Shown: positions 43,174-52,468, counted from the stretch's first letter. The stretch: 53,350 nt of DNA from Deltaproteobacteria bacterium (GCA_005888095.1 VBKF01000117.1:1-53350), one strand, 5' to 3'. The notes: a model not told the origin generated them from the letters alone. A program made the numbers and translations.

Positions 43174-43266
43174 GGCGAACGACCTGCGCTTCAGCGGGCG
43201 CCGGCACGGAGCGCCCGGCGATGCTGAGCCGCTCACCCGGTGGTCCGCTGCAAGCGTTTGTTAGGC
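43174..43266 (-). other. attC-like site (degenerate right core), reading into the antitoxin tail
   Basis: On the minus strand GCCTAAC (43266-43260) is followed by CGCTTGCAGCGG (43256-43245), then about 47 nt, CCGCTGAAGCG (43197-43187) and GTTCGCC (43180-43174). The inner boxes pair with one extra G left unpaired, as in the extrahelical base of integron attC sites. The left box fits R-double-prime (RYYYAAC), but the right core is GTTCGCC where GTTRRRY is expected, so this looks decayed. It encodes the NKRLQRT tail of the BrnA gene, a tail common in cassette genes. Confidence 0.55.
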
Positions 43267-43556
43267 AACTGCTGCTCCGCCGCGACCCGCTCAGCGACGA
43301 AGACTTTGAGAAGTGACTGGTACGGCACGTCACGCTTGTTCGCGAGCGCCTTGAGGTCCGCGAGCAGCGGCGTGGGCAAGCGGAGCGATATCGTCGTGGT
43401 CGATGGCTTGAGGTTCGGGAAGCGGATGATTCGCCCCTGCGACCAATCGACGTAGTCGGTTGTATCGTGGGTCTCCCAGAACTCCCGTTCCGCTCGCTCG
43501 CTGCGGAACCTAGGAATCGGCTTCCTCTGGCGTCGGCGCGACTTGCGCATGTGCAT
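43233..43556 (-). CDS. brnA: BrnA-like antitoxin (CopG-type)
   Basis: This 107-residue protein has the BrnA pattern: REFWETHDTTDYVDW in the first half and a ribbon-helix-helix DNA-binding half with STTTISLRLPTPLLADLKAL and VPYQSLLKVFVAERV. It should neutralise the BrnT toxin encoded directly upstream and repress the operon. ATG 43556 lies 5-6 nt after an AAGGAG site; ATG 43550 is also possible. The tail PNKRLQRTTG is read from the attC-like site, so it may have been added by recombination. Confidence 0.85.
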   Translation of the reverse strand: MHMRKSRRRQRKPIPRFRSERAEREFWETHDTTDYVDWSQGRIIRFPNLKPSTTTISLRLPTPLLADLKALANKRDVPYQSLLKVFVAERVAAEQQLPNKRLQRTTG

Positions 43557-43815
43557 ACTCCTTCCGTTCGCGTCGACTCATCGGACGAGCTGAAATGACG
43601 CGAACCCTCTTACCTCTCACCGTGAAGACGACGGCGAGTTCCCTCACACCGTCCGTGCGGCCGAGTGCGAAGTAGCGGGGCTCGCCGCTCCCCGTCCCGG
43701 TGGCGACCGATACCAGGAGCGGCAGGTTGCCGAAGATCTGCTCGCACTCGGCCTGTGTAACCTGATGCCAAGCGGCGCCCGACGCGCTCCATTCGGGGAG
43801 TCGCGGATGCGTCAG
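43510..43815 (-). CDS. brnT: BrnT-like toxin without ATG start, probably 5'-truncated
   Basis: The frame ending at TAG 43510-43512 encodes [41 protein letters not shown] and [12 protein letters not shown], which match the core of BrnT toxins (DUF497, a ribosome-dependent or free RNase). Only a CTG at 43815, embedded in the glpX stop (TTCTGA), is available as a start, and the usual FEWDxxKxxxNxxKHG start is reduced to [13 protein letters not shown]. It overlaps the antitoxin gene by 47 nt, as in BrnTA operons. The toxin is either truncated at the glpX junction or uses a non-ATG start. Confidence 0.6.
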   Translation of the reverse strand: MTHPRLPEWSASGAAWHQVTQAECEQIFGNLPLLVSVATGTGSGEPRYFALGRTDGVRELAVVFTVRGKRVRVISARPMSRRERKEYAHAQVAPTPEEADS

Positions 43816-44816
43816 AACTCGATGACCGTGTCCTCCCCGTCGCCCACGTGGACGGTGTCGACGAAGCGGATCATGCGCCGGACGTTCGCCATCAGGACGG
43901 AGCTCGTCCGGATGCCGCCGCCGAAGTACCGCACGCCCCGCATGAGCGTGCCGTCGGTGACGCCGGTGGCGACGAAGAGGATGTCGGGCCCGGGGGCCAG
44001 CTCCTGCTCCGTGTAGACGCGCTTCACGTCGGTGATGCCCATGCGCCGCATCCGCTCCTCCTGGCCGGGCTTGGTCGGGACGAGCCGGGCCCGCATGCCG
44101 CCGTTGAGGCAGCGGAGCGCCGCGGCCGTCAGCACGCCCTCGGGCGCGCCGCCGATCCCCATGACGGCGTGGACGTTGGTGCGACGGATGGCGGCCGTGA
44201 TCCCGGCTGACAGGTCGCCGTCGCTGATCAGCTTGATGCGCGCGCCGGCGTGTCGGATGTCGGCGATCAGCTTCTCGTGCCGCGCCCGGTCGAGCACGAT
44301 GACCACCAGGTCGCGCACCCCGCGGCCGAGCGCGCGCGCGATCGCCTTCAGGTTGTCCTCCACCGGGGCATCGAGATCGATGACGTTGCGCGCGCCGGGC
44401 CCCACCACGATCTTCTCCATGTAGCAGTCGGGCGCGTGCAGGAGGCCGCCCCGGTTCGAGGCCGCGAGGACCGCAATCGCCCCCGGGGCCCCGGTGGCGC
44501 AGAGGTTCGTGCCCTCGAGCGGGTCGACGGCGATGTCGACCTCGAGGTCGTCGGGCCTGCCCCGCCCGACCTTCTCCCCGATGTAGAGCATCGGCGCCTC
44601 GTCGCGCTCACCCTCGCCGATCACCACCGTGCCGCGCATGGGCAGGCTGTCCATCGTCTTCCGCATCGCCTCGACGGCGACGTGGTCGGAGAGGCGGCGG
44701 TCGCCCTGCCCCATCGTGCGCGCCGCGTCGATCGCCGCCTCCTCGCATACGCGCAGGAACTCGCGCGAGAGCGTCTCGCCGGTCGTCTCCGGGGCCGTCT
44801 GCTTGTGCGCCGTCAC
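43812..44816 (-). CDS. glpX: Class II fructose-1,6-bisphosphatase
   Basis: This 334-residue GlpX-type enzyme has [20 protein letters not shown], the metal/phosphate motif [22 protein letters not shown] and [14 protein letters not shown]. It hydrolyses fructose-1,6-bisphosphate to fructose-6-phosphate, the gluconeogenic step after the adjacent aldolase. The start is GTG 44816, overlapping the aldolase stop by 4 nt; the upstream in-frame extension is the shadow of the aldolase. It ends an operon reading from an ABC exporter through aldolase. Confidence 0.92.
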   Translation of the reverse strand: MTAHKQTAPETTGETLSREFLRVCEEAAIDAARTMGQGDRRLSDHVAVEAMRKTMDSLPMRGTVVIGEGERDEAPMLYIGEKVGRGRPDDLEVDIAVDPLEGTNLCATGAPGAIAVLAASNRGGLLHAPDCYMEKIVVGPGARNVIDLDAPVEDNLKAIARALGRGVRDLVVIVLDRARHEKLIADIRHAGARIKLISDGDLSAGITAAIRRTNVHAVMGIGGAPEGVLTAAALRCLNGGMRARLVPTKPGQEERMRRMGITDVKRVYTEQELAPGPDILFVATGVTDGTLMRGVRYFGGGIRTSSVLMANVRRMIRFVDTVHVGDGEDTVIEF

Positions 44817-45733
44817 TTGGTCTTCCCCGCGTAGATGTCCATGACCGTCTGGAGGAACTCGACCGCCTCCTTGCGCGGCCGCTGGAAGGAGTTGCGCCCG
44901 ATGATCGATCCGAAGCCGCCGCCGTCCCGGATGCCCCGGACCTCGTCGAGGATCGAGGCGGTGTCCTTCGCCTCCCCGCCGGAGAAGATCACGATGCGCC
45001 GGCCGTTGAAGGAGCTCTGCACCACGTGCCGCACCCGCTCGGCGAGCGTCGCGATCGGGATGCGCTCCTTGTCGTAGACCTTCTTGGCCGCCGCCTGCTC
45101 GATGTGCGCCGCCGGCAGCTTCACCTTGACGACGTGCGCGCCGAGCTGGCAGGCGATCTGCGCCGCGTAGGCGACGACGTCGATCGCGGTCTCGCCCTCC
45201 TTGGAGAGCCCGGAGCCGCGCGGGTACGACCACACCACCACCGCGAGCCCCTTCCGCTTGGCCTCCTCGCCGAGCGCGCGGATCTCCTCGTACATCGTGT
45301 TGCGCAGGCTCGACCCCGGGTAGATCGTGAAGCCGATGGCGGCGCAGCCGAGCCGGAGCGCGTCGTCGACGCTGCCCGTGATCGCCGGGCACGGCTCGCC
45401 GGTCGAGAGGCCGTCGGAGTTGTTGAGCTTCAGGATCAGCGGGATCTCGCCCGCGAACTCCGCCGCGCCCGCCTCGAGGAAGCCGAGCGGCGCCGCGTAG
45501 GCGTTGCACCCCGCACCGATCGCCAGCTCGAAGTGATAGCGCGGGTCGTAGCCCGCCGGGTTGGGGGCAAAGGAGCGCGCCGGCCCGTGCTCGAAGCCCT
45601 GGTCCACGGGGAGGATGACCAGGCGACCCGTGCCAGCGAGGCGCCCGTGGTTCAGCAGCCGCGCCAGGTTGCTGCGCGTGCCGGGACAATCGCTCCCGTA
45701 CCAGCCGAGAATCTCGTGGACTCGCTCGTTCAT
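44813..45733 (-). CDS. Class I fructose-bisphosphate aldolase (DhnA type)
   Basis: This 306-residue protein has the archaeal/DhnA-type class I fold: [33 protein letters not shown] and the Schiff-base Lys in VVKVKLPA (K203 or K205). It cleaves or forms fructose-1,6-bisphosphate without metal. It lies 27 nt after the zinc-ribbon gene and is coupled to glpX, so the two act together in gluconeogenesis. FBA and GlpX as a pair is typical of autotrophic or gluconeogenic lineages. Confidence 0.92.
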   Translation of the reverse strand: MNERVHEILGWYGSDCPGTRSNLARLLNHGRLAGTGRLVILPVDQGFEHGPARSFAPNPAGYDPRYHFELAIGAGCNAYAAPLGFLEAGAAEFAGEIPLILKLNNSDGLSTGEPCPAITGSVDDALRLGCAAIGFTIYPGSSLRNTMYEEIRALGEEAKRKGLAVVVWSYPRGSGLSKEGETAIDVVAYAAQIACQLGAHVVKVKLPAAHIEQAAAKKVYDKERIPIATLAERVRHVVQSSFNGRRIVIFSGGEAKDTASILDEVRGIRDGGGFGSIIGRNSFQRPRKEAVEFLQTVMDIYAGKTK

Positions 45734-45760
45734 GTCGACGCTCCCCCTCTTCGCTGTCGG

Positions 45761-46018
45761 TTACGCTCGGCCGCAGCGACCGAACCCGCAGCCCGGTCTG
45801 CCGCACCCCCCACCTTCCCCGCGCACGCCGTAGCCGAAGTCGCCGAGCTTCGACTCCTCGACCCAGCGGACCTCCTCGGGATCCATCTCGGCGTCGCAGT
45901 GGAGGCAGAGCCGATGCGCCTCTCCGTGGTCGTCGAGATGGACGTGCAGCAGCACGTCGCGCCCGCAGCGGGCACAGTGGCTCACCGGGAAGCCGGAGTC
46001 GGCGCCGGGACCCGTCAC
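45761..46018 (-). CDS. Small zinc-ribbon protein
   Basis: This 85-residue protein has a CxxC...CxxC zinc ribbon ([15 protein letters not shown]) with a His-rich linker, then a charged helical segment ([13 protein letters not shown]) and a Cys/Gly-rich end with four more Cys residues ([15 protein letters not shown]). The start is GTG 46018, overlapping the Mut7-C stop by 4 nt. Such small ribbon proteins may act as RNA-, DNA- or protein-binding modules. The function of this one is not known, but it sits next to a predicted RNA-binding nuclease-like protein. Confidence 0.6.
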   Translation of the reverse strand: MTGPGADSGFPVSHCARCGRDVLLHVHLDDHGEAHRLCLHCDAEMDPEEVRWVEESKLGDFGYGVRGEGGGCGRPGCGFGRCGRA

Positions 46019-46515
46019 GCCCGCTCCTCGTGCACGATGCCGATGGCGGCAAGCTCGCGCAGCATGTGCGCGCGGTGCGTCGCGGGCCAGTACACCCGCC
46101 CGCAGCGGCCGCACGCGAGGAAGCGGGGTGCCGTGTCCCAGACGTAGGGCGGCACGCGGTCGCGCACCCGATCGCGTGGCACCTCGGTCAGCGGACGGTT
46201 GCAGTCGAGGCAGCGCGTGAGCAGCGGGGCCTTGCCGAGCGCCACGGCGGCAGCCACCTGCCGGAGCTGCTCCCGGAAGTGGTCGCTCTCGATGAACAGA
46301 TGGCGCGGCAGATGGGGATCGCGCAGGAGCCGCGTGTCGCGCGTCAGGAGGAGGCGGCCCTCACGGCGTGCGCAGTCGACCAGCGTGCGGTCGCGCAGGT
46401 GCCGTCCGTAGGCGACGTCGTGGCCGAGGATGCGGAGCCAGCGGGCGAGCCGGCCGAGCATCCAGTCGACGGCGAAACGCTGCACCTCGCCGGGCGTCCC
46501 CTCGAGCGCGGCCAT
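46015..46515 (-). CDS. Mut7-C RNase-type domain protein
   Basis: This 166-residue protein matches the Mut7-C domain (DUF82, PIN-like N-terminal region): [32 protein letters not shown] and a C-terminal zinc ribbon ([30 protein letters not shown]). It is a predicted RNA-binding or RNase protein with a PIN-like acidic core. It starts at ATG 46515, 8 nt after the aminopeptidase gene stop, and is coupled to the zinc-ribbon gene. Substrate unknown. Confidence 0.83.
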   Translation of the reverse strand: MAALEGTPGEVQRFAVDWMLGRLARWLRILGHDVAYGRHLRDRTLVDCARREGRLLLTRDTRLLRDPHLPRHLFIESDHFREQLRQVAAAVALGKAPLLTRCLDCNRPLTEVPRDRVRDRVPPYVWDTAPRFLACGRCGRVYWPATHRAHMLRELAAIGIVHEERA

Positions 46516-46523
46516 CGGCGACC

Positions 46524-47567
46524 TCAGTCTAGCGCCGTTCCCTCGCGCAGGCGAGCGGCCTCGCGCACCCGAGCGAGCGCGTCCCCGTCCCGCCCCGCAC
46601 GCACGAGCGCGCGGAGGGCCGGGCCGAGGTCCGCATCGCGCTCGGCCAGCCGATCGAAGACGTCGAGGTCGGTGCCGTAGACCAGCTCCCCGAGGAGGCG
46701 GGCGTTGTTCGGCGGCACGAGCTCCTCGCGCCGTCCGAGCCCCCGCCGCACGAGCGTCTCGGCCGCGGCGGCGGCCAGCCAGCTCCGGAGACGCTCGCGC
46801 CGCGCGGCCGGCAGCCCGGCCGCATAGACCCGGCGGAGCTGCGTCGCCACGCGCGCGAAGAGGGTCGCGCGCGCGCGGGTCACGGCCCAGCGCCGGCGCG
46901 CCTCGGCGCACGGCTTGGGCGCGGCACCCGGCCCCGAGCAGAAGAACGCGATGGCGCCCCGGTGGCCCGCGAAGGTCGCGGCCGACTCGTTGAACGTCGC
47001 GTCGCCCGGCACGTAGATCGTCGAGTGGAAGAGCTCGTGGATGACCGTGTCGGCGAGCGCCACCGGCGGCGCCTGGGCGACGGTCGAGAGCAGCGGGTCG
47101 GCGAACCAGCCGAGCGTGCTGAAGGCGACGGCGGGGCGGACCTCGACGTCGAGCGCCCGCGCGGCGAGCCGCCGCCCGGCCGCCTCGGCCGCACTCCGCT
47201 CGAAGAACCCCTGGTACGGCACGCGGCCGACGACCGGGTACCACCAGGTGTAGGGCGCGAGCCGGTCGCGATAGGCCGCCGAGAGCACGTAGGCGGTCGT
47301 GTCGCCGTCGAGCTCCGCGAAGGTCGCGTAGTTGTTGCCGACCCGGAGGCCGAGCGGCCCGGCCGCGAATGCCCGCACCGCGCGCACGAGCTCGAGCCGC
47401 TCGCGCAGCGTCGGGTCGAGGTCGGGACGGGCGAGCAGCTCCGCGATCGGACGCCGCCGGAGCAGGATGCGTGCCTCCGACCACCCGGCGCGGACGAGAT
47501 ACCCGGCCCCGCCCCCGCCGCACGCCTCGAGCACGGCCAGGGCGCACATGAGGACGAGCCGCGTCAC
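46524..47567 (-). CDS. Predicted aminopeptidase lipoprotein (COG4324-like)
   Basis: This 347-residue protein has a lipobox (VLEAC), so it is likely a lipoprotein; the helix is short. The zinc motif HELFH is in VIHELFHSTIYVPG, followed by FNESAATFAG, the glutamate-containing second part of the active site. FSTLGWFADP precedes it. The family is annotated as predicted aminopeptidase. The start is GTG 47567 within a 4-nt overlap with the ABC transporter stop; ATG 47549 would start at MCALAV just before the lipobox. Confidence 0.82.
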   Translation of the reverse strand: MTRLVLMCALAVLEACGGGGAGYLVRAGWSEARILLRRRPIAELLARPDLDPTLRERLELVRAVRAFAAGPLGLRVGNNYATFAELDGDTTAYVLSAAYRDRLAPYTWWYPVVGRVPYQGFFERSAAEAAGRRLAARALDVEVRPAVAFSTLGWFADPLLSTVAQAPPVALADTVIHELFHSTIYVPGDATFNESAATFAGHRGAIAFFCSGPGAAPKPCAEARRRWAVTRARATLFARVATQLRRVYAAGLPAARRERLRSWLAAAAAETLVRRGLGRREELVPPNNARLLGELVYGTDLDVFDRLAERDADLGPALRALVRAGRDGDALARVREAARLREGTALD

Positions 47568-49363
47568 GGCCGCGCCGCCGCCGGCTCGACGGGCGGCGCC
47601 TCGCCGCCGTACTGCAGGCGGTAGAGCCGGGCGTAGATGCCGCCGCGTGCCAGGAGCTCGGCGTGCGTCCCCTCCTCGCGCAGCCCGCCCTTGTGCATGA
47701 CGAGGATGCGGTCGGCGGTCTCGATGGTGGAGAGCCGGTGTGCGATCACCACCGCCGTGCGGCCGGCGAGCAGCTTGGCGAGCGCGTCCTGGACGAGCCA
47801 CTCGGTCTCGGGGTCGACGCTCGAGGTCGCCTCGTCGAGCACCAGCACCGCCGGGTCGTGCGCCAGCGCCCGCGCGAAGGCGAGCAGCTGGCGCTGGCCG
47901 CCGGAGAGGTTGCTGCCGCGCTCGCGCAGCAGGGCCTCGTAGCCCCCGAGGCGACGGATGAAGCCGTCGGCATTCACGTGTGCAGCGGCGGCCTCGACCG
48001 CCGCCCGCGAGCAGTCGGTGCGCCCGAGGGTGATGTTCGTCTCGACCGGGCCGCTGAACAGGAACACCTCCTGGAGCACGACCGCGATCCGCCGCCGCAG
48101 CGCCTGCGGGTCCCAGTCGCGCACGTCGATGCCGTCGACCAGGATACGCCCGCGCCCGACGTCGTACAGCCGGTCGAGCAGCTTGACGAGCGTCGTCTTG
48201 CCCGACCCCGTGGCGCCGACGATCGCCACGTGCTCGCCCGCCGCGACCCGGAACGACACGTCGCGGAGCACCCATTCCTCGCCGCGGTAGGCGAACCACA
48301 CGTGCTCGAACACGATCTCGCCGCGCACCCGTGCCGGCATCCGCGGCCGGGCCGGCGCGGGCTCCACCTCGAGGTCGAGGAGCGAGAAGATGCGCTCGGC
48401 TGCGGTCATCGAGGACTGCATGACGGCGTACTTGGCGCTGAAATCCCGGATCGGGACGAAGAACTGCTGGATGTACTGGATGAAGGCGACCAGCGTGCCG
48501 ATCTCGACCAGCCCGCCGCGGGTGAGCCGACCCCCCTCCCACAGGAGCATCGCGATCGACACGGTGCTCATCGCCTCGACGAAGGAGAAGAGCGCCGCTT
48601 CGAGCTTGTTGGAGAGGTGATAGGCGTCGCGATGGTCCGCGTTGAGGCGCTCGAACTCCGCGAAGGCGCGCACCTCGCGGTTCGCGAGCGCGATCGCCGT
48701 CATGCCCGTGATGGCCTCCTGGAGGTAGCCGTTGATGCGCGCGATGCGCTCGCGGATCATGCGATACGTGCGCCGCACCTGGCGCCGGAAGAAGTCGACC
48801 GCCCCCACGATCACCGGCAGCAACCCGAGACTCGTCAGCGCGAGGCGCCAGTCCATCCCCAGCATGACCGCGACGATCCCCACGAGCCCCAGCACGTCGA
48901 GGACGATGGTCATGGCGCCGGCGGCGAACATCTCCTGCAGCACGTCGACGTCGGTGGTGAGCCGGGAGACCACACGGCCGACGGGGTTCCGGTCGAAGAA
49001 GCGCATCGGGAAGCGCTGGACGCGGGCGAAGAGCGCGACGCGCAGATCGGCGAGACTCCGCTGGGCCAGCACCATCGTGAGGTACTGCTGGCCGTAGTAA
49101 GCCGCGAACTCGCCCGCAACCATCGCGAGATACACGAGCCCTAGCGCGCGCAGCCCGGCCGCGTCGCGGCGCTCGACGTAGCGGTCGATACCGATCTTCA
49201 CCAGATAGGGCTGCACGAGACGGAAGCCCTGCTGGGCCGCCGAGAGGACCAGCGCGAGCCAGAACACTTGCCGGTAAGGCCGCACGTACGTCCAGAGACG
49301 GCCGAGCAGGCGCGCATCGTAGGCCTTGCCGAACTCCTGCTCGCCGTGCAGGTCGGTCGCCAT
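47564..49363 (-). CDS. ABC exporter half-transporter, subunit 2 (canonical ATPase site)
   Basis: This 599-residue fused permease-ATPase has about six helices (30-320), then an ATPase with Walker A GATGSGKTT (K389), signature LSGGQ, Walker B LVLDEATSSVD with the catalytic Glu (E511), and H-loop IAHRLST. It couples with the preceding gene as a heterodimeric exporter of lipids, peptides or drugs. The start ATG 49363 shares a base with the upstream stop (TGATG). The in-frame open region upstream of that is a shadow of the other ABC gene. Confidence 0.9.
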   Translation of the reverse strand: MATDLHGEQEFGKAYDARLLGRLWTYVRPYRQVFWLALVLSAAQQGFRLVQPYLVKIGIDRYVERRDAAGLRALGLVYLAMVAGEFAAYYGQQYLTMVLAQRSLADLRVALFARVQRFPMRFFDRNPVGRVVSRLTTDVDVLQEMFAAGAMTIVLDVLGLVGIVAVMLGMDWRLALTSLGLLPVIVGAVDFFRRQVRRTYRMIRERIARINGYLQEAITGMTAIALANREVRAFAEFERLNADHRDAYHLSNKLEAALFSFVEAMSTVSIAMLLWEGGRLTRGGLVEIGTLVAFIQYIQQFFVPIRDFSAKYAVMQSSMTAAERIFSLLDLEVEPAPARPRMPARVRGEIVFEHVWFAYRGEEWVLRDVSFRVAAGEHVAIVGATGSGKTTLVKLLDRLYDVGRGRILVDGIDVRDWDPQALRRRIAVVLQEVFLFSGPVETNITLGRTDCSRAAVEAAAAHVNADGFIRRLGGYEALLRERGSNLSGGQRQLLAFARALAHDPAVLVLDEATSSVDPETEWLVQDALAKLLAGRTAVVIAHRLSTIETADRILVMHKGGLREEGTHAELLARGGIYARLYRLQYGGEAPPVEPAAARP

Positions 49364-51096
49364 CAGATCGCTTCCAGCTCCCCTTCGAGCGACTGCTGGC
49401 GGAAGAGATCGGCGTACACGCCGCCGCGCGCGAGCAGCGTCTCGTGGTCCCCGAACTCGACGATGCGGCCCTCGTCGACGACGAAGATCAGGTCGGCCTC
49501 CTTGACGGTGGTGATGCGGTGCGACACCAGGATCGTCGTCCGCGCCCGGAAGAACTCGCGCAGCCGGTCGAGGATCTCCCGCTCCGTCTGCGCGTCGACG
49601 CTCGACAGCGCGTCGTCGAGCACCAGCACGCGCGGCGCGGCCGCGACCACGCGCGCCAGCGCGACGCGCTGCTTCTGCCCGCCGGAGAGCGTCACCCCCC
49701 GTTCGCCGACGATCGTCTCGAGCCCGTGGGGGAACTCGGCCAGGTCGCGCGTGAGCGACGCCATGCGGACCGCCTGCTCGACGCGGCCGTTCCCGTCCGC
49801 CTCGAGCGCCCAGGCGACGTTGTCGCGCACCGAGCGCGAGAACAGGAAGGGGTCCTGCGGGACGAGGCCCACGTGGCGACGGAGCCAACCCAGCGGCAGC
49901 GTACGGATGTCGCGGCCGTCGAGCAGGACGGCCCCGGCGTCGACGTCGAACAGACGCGGGAGGAGCTGGACGAGCGTCGTCTTGCCGGCACCCGTCCGCC
50001 CCACGACCGCGATCGTGCTGCCGGCGGGAATGGCGAGGTCGACGTCGTCGAGCACGGGCGGCGCCTCGGGACGGCCGGGGTAACGGAAGGAGACCCCGCG
50101 CAGCACGAGGTCGCCGCGCACGTCGGCGGGCGGCACCGCATCGGGCAGACTGGTGATCGCGGGGGCCACGGCGAACAGCTCGTTCAGCCGCTGCATCGCG
50201 GCCCGGCCGCGCTGGACGATCGACAGCATCCACCCGAGCGCCATGGTCGGCCAGGCGAGCTGGCCGAGGTAGCCGATGAAGGCGACGAGGTCGCCCACCG
50301 ACAGCCTCCCGGCAATCGCCTCGCGGCCACCGTACCAGAGGACGACGAGGACACCCGCGCCGCCCACGATGTTCATCACCGGGCCGATGAACCCGCGCAC
50401 CCGCGCCAGGCGGAGGTTCAGCTCCTGGAAGCGGGCGTTGGCGCGCGCGAAGCTCTGCACCTCGTGCGCCTCGCAGGCATAGGCCTTGACGACGTGGATG
50501 CCGGAGAGGTTCTCCTGCACGCGGCTCGACAGCTCGCCGAGCCCCTCCTGGACGCGGAACGTCCGCTCCATGAGCAGCCGGCTCGTCCGCTTCACGACCA
50601 GGAAGGCGGCGGGGTACACCGCGAGCGCCGCCGCGGTGAGCCGGACGTCCTTCAGCAGCATGGCGCTCAGGCCGAGCGCGTAGGCGAGCGGCGCATCGAT
50701 GAAATTCAGGATGCCGAGCCCGAGCAGCAGGCGGACCGCGGTGACGTCGTTCACCAGCCGCGACATGAGGTCGCCGGTCTGGCGCTGCTGGTAGAAGGCG
50801 AGCGGCTGCGCCTCGAGGTGGCGGAAGAGGTCGTTGCGCAGGTCGTACTCGATGTCGCGGCCGATGTTGAAGATGACGAAGCGCGAGAAGGTGCGCACCA
50901 CGCCCTGGACGACGGCGATCGCCCCGATGACCGCGACGTACCGGGTGACGACCGGCGTGCTGCTGCGAATCGCATCCACGGTCATCCCCAGCAGCCAGGG
51001 CAGGGTCATGGCGAGGGCCCGCGAGCCGAGCAGGCAGGCGATGCCGGCCGCGTAGCGGAGGCGATAACGGACGAGGTAGGCCCAGAGGCGGGACAT
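49363..51096 (-). CDS. ABC exporter half-transporter, subunit 1 (degenerate ATPase site)
   Basis: This 577-residue fused permease-ATPase has an N-terminal six-helix domain (10-310) and an ATPase with Walker A GRTGAGKTT (K372), signature LSGGQKQR and Walker B LVLDDALSSVD, where the catalytic Glu is replaced by Asp495. The neighbour keeps Glu, so the pair has one active and one weakened ATP site, as in TM287/TM288 and BmrCD. It is the first gene of a seven-gene operon. The exported substrate is unknown; the operon's aminopeptidase lipoprotein hints at envelope material. Confidence 0.9.
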   Translation of the reverse strand: MSRLWAYLVRYRLRYAAGIACLLGSRALAMTLPWLLGMTVDAIRSSTPVVTRYVAVIGAIAVVQGVVRTFSRFVIFNIGRDIEYDLRNDLFRHLEAQPLAFYQQRQTGDLMSRLVNDVTAVRLLLGLGILNFIDAPLAYALGLSAMLLKDVRLTAAALAVYPAAFLVVKRTSRLLMERTFRVQEGLGELSSRVQENLSGIHVVKAYACEAHEVQSFARANARFQELNLRLARVRGFIGPVMNIVGGAGVLVVLWYGGREAIAGRLSVGDLVAFIGYLGQLAWPTMALGWMLSIVQRGRAAMQRLNELFAVAPAITSLPDAVPPADVRGDLVLRGVSFRYPGRPEAPPVLDDVDLAIPAGSTIAVVGRTGAGKTTLVQLLPRLFDVDAGAVLLDGRDIRTLPLGWLRRHVGLVPQDPFLFSRSVRDNVAWALEADGNGRVEQAVRMASLTRDLAEFPHGLETIVGERGVTLSGGQKQRVALARVVAAAPRVLVLDDALSSVDAQTEREILDRLREFFRARTTILVSHRITTVKEADLIFVVDEGRIVEFGDHETLLARGGVYADLFRQQSLEGELEAI

Positions 51097-51334
51097 CGCG
51101 GCGACTGTAGCGATCGGGAGCGACCTGAATCAACGGTCACCGATGGGCCGGCGAGCGGTCCCGATACGGGCGCGCTGCGGCTGGAAGCCCTCCATTCGAT
51201 CAAATTGCTCGCGCTTTTCCCCGCGCGCAACGAGGAGTTGCGCCCCGTGCTGCGGGGCAGCCTGACGGACGACGAGACTCCACAAGGATCCGTGCGGCAT
51301 CGGCGTTGCTGTCCGGCCTCCGCGTGGATGTGGT

Positions 51335-51922
51335 ATGGCTCACGACGTAGTGCAGACCAAGCGGCGCGCAACGTACGAGGACCTCCTCCGGGTGCCGGAT
51401 ACCATGGTGGCGGAGATCGTCGACGGGGAGTTGGTGGTGAGTCCGCGGCCTGCGACGCCGCACGCGTTCGCCGCAACCGAGATGGCGGCCGATCTGCTGC
51501 CGGTGTTTCACGGCACGGAGGCACGGTCCGGGCCCGGGGGATGGTGGATCCTCCCGGAGCCGGAGCTGCACTTCGCAGACGACGTCCTGGTGCCCGATCT
51601 TGCCGCGTGGCGTTGCGGGCGCATGCCGACGGTTCCGAACACGCCTGCCATCACCCTCGCGCCGGATTGGCTCTGCGAGATCATCTCTCCCTCGTCGGTG
51701 CGCCACGACCGGATCGTGAAGATGCGCTGTTACGCGCGGCAAGGCGTCACGTGGGTATGGCTCGTGGACCCGCTCGCTCGCACCCTGGAGGACCTTCACC
51801 TCGAGGGCGATCGCTGGACGGTCGTCGCCTCGCACGCGGGAGACGAGGTGGCGCAGATCGAACCGTTTGCGGCAGTGGACATTCGGCTCGCGCGATGGTG
51901 GCTGGCGGCTGACCCGCGCTGA
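51335..51922 (+). CDS. Uma2-family PD-(D/E)xK nuclease-like protein
   Basis: This 195-residue protein has the Uma2 (DUF820) layout: YEDLLRVPDTMVAEIVDGELVV, the Asp in VPDLAAW, EIISPSS and KMRCYARQGVTWVWLVDP, which give the D...E-x-K nuclease core. Uma2 proteins are common, often in multiple copies, and their substrate is not known. A gene-free stretch of 238 nt lies upstream. No partner or mobile element is adjacent. Confidence 0.82.
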   Translation: MAHDVVQTKRRATYEDLLRVPDTMVAEIVDGELVVSPRPATPHAFAATEMAADLLPVFHGTEARSGPGGWWILPEPELHFADDVLVPDLAAWRCGRMPTVPNTPAITLAPDWLCEIISPSSVRHDRIVKMRCYARQGVTWVWLVDPLARTLEDLHLEGDRWTVVASHAGDEVAQIEPFAAVDIRLARWWLAADPR

Positions 51923-51946
51923 CTCCCCGGTCGGGTGGGCCCCCGG

Positions 51947-52468
51947 CTACGGCCGAGGCCGATCTGCGCCTTCATCTGCGTCCTCCCCCGTCTTTCCCCC
52001 GGGGAGGACCATCCGTCGCGGCACGCGCGGGGCGGCCACGAGCTTGCCGGTGATGGTCACGTCGACGCCGCGCGTCCCGTCGGCCAGCGTCGCCACCACC
52101 GGCTCGCCCGGGCCGAAGGGGACGCCGGTCGAGAAGGTCGTGTGGGCATTCGTGAGCGTGTTGAACGCGGCCGGGTTGTTGGGGATCACGGTCGACTGAA
52201 GGAGCTCGACGGAGCAGAGCGTGCGCTTGGAGTCCGCGAGGTAGAGCGGGCCGGGCTCCTGCCCGTGGTTGGCGACCAGCACGTCGGTCACGAGAAGCGA
52301 GCGCCCGTCGGGCACGACGTAGAGCGTCACCGACGGCGCGGGCTCGTCGCTCGACGACCGCTTGCCGACGTTGGCCGCGAAGGCGCTGACCGGCTGCTCG
52401 AAGGCCCGTGCCGGATCGACTAGCACCGCCACGCCGAGGAGGCAGAGGGCGGCGGCAAGACCCCTCAT
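51947..52468 (-). CDS. Exported protein of unknown function
   Basis: This 173-residue protein has a signal peptide (MRGLAAALCLLGVAVLVDPARA). The mature part is a beta-sandwich-like region (VTLYVVPDGRSLLVTDVLVANHG) with a few Thr-rich loops and an acidic, Gly-rich tail. I do not recognise it. The start ATG 52468 overlaps the upstream methyltransferase stop by 4 nt, so both are translated together. It could modify or carry the glycoconjugate made by that enzyme, but this is only inference. Confidence 0.62.
   Translation of the reverse strand: MRGLAAALCLLGVAVLVDPARAFEQPVSAFAANVGKRSSSDEPAPSVTLYVVPDGRSLLVTDVLVANHGQEPGPLYLADSKRTLCSVELLQSTVIPNNPAAFNTLTNAHTTFSTGVPFGPGEPVVATLADGTRGVDVTITGKLVAAPRVPRRMVLPGGKTGEDADEGADRPRP

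Noticed and set aside
46030-46680. Plus-strand frame over the Mut7-C gene
   Set aside because: Overlaps a gene with clear motifs on the other strand and has no recognisable domain.
49364-51133. A single 1189-residue protein spanning both ABC genes
   Set aside because: The first 590 residues are an out-of-frame shadow of the other ABC subunit. The two true subunits have separate starts and complete domain sets.
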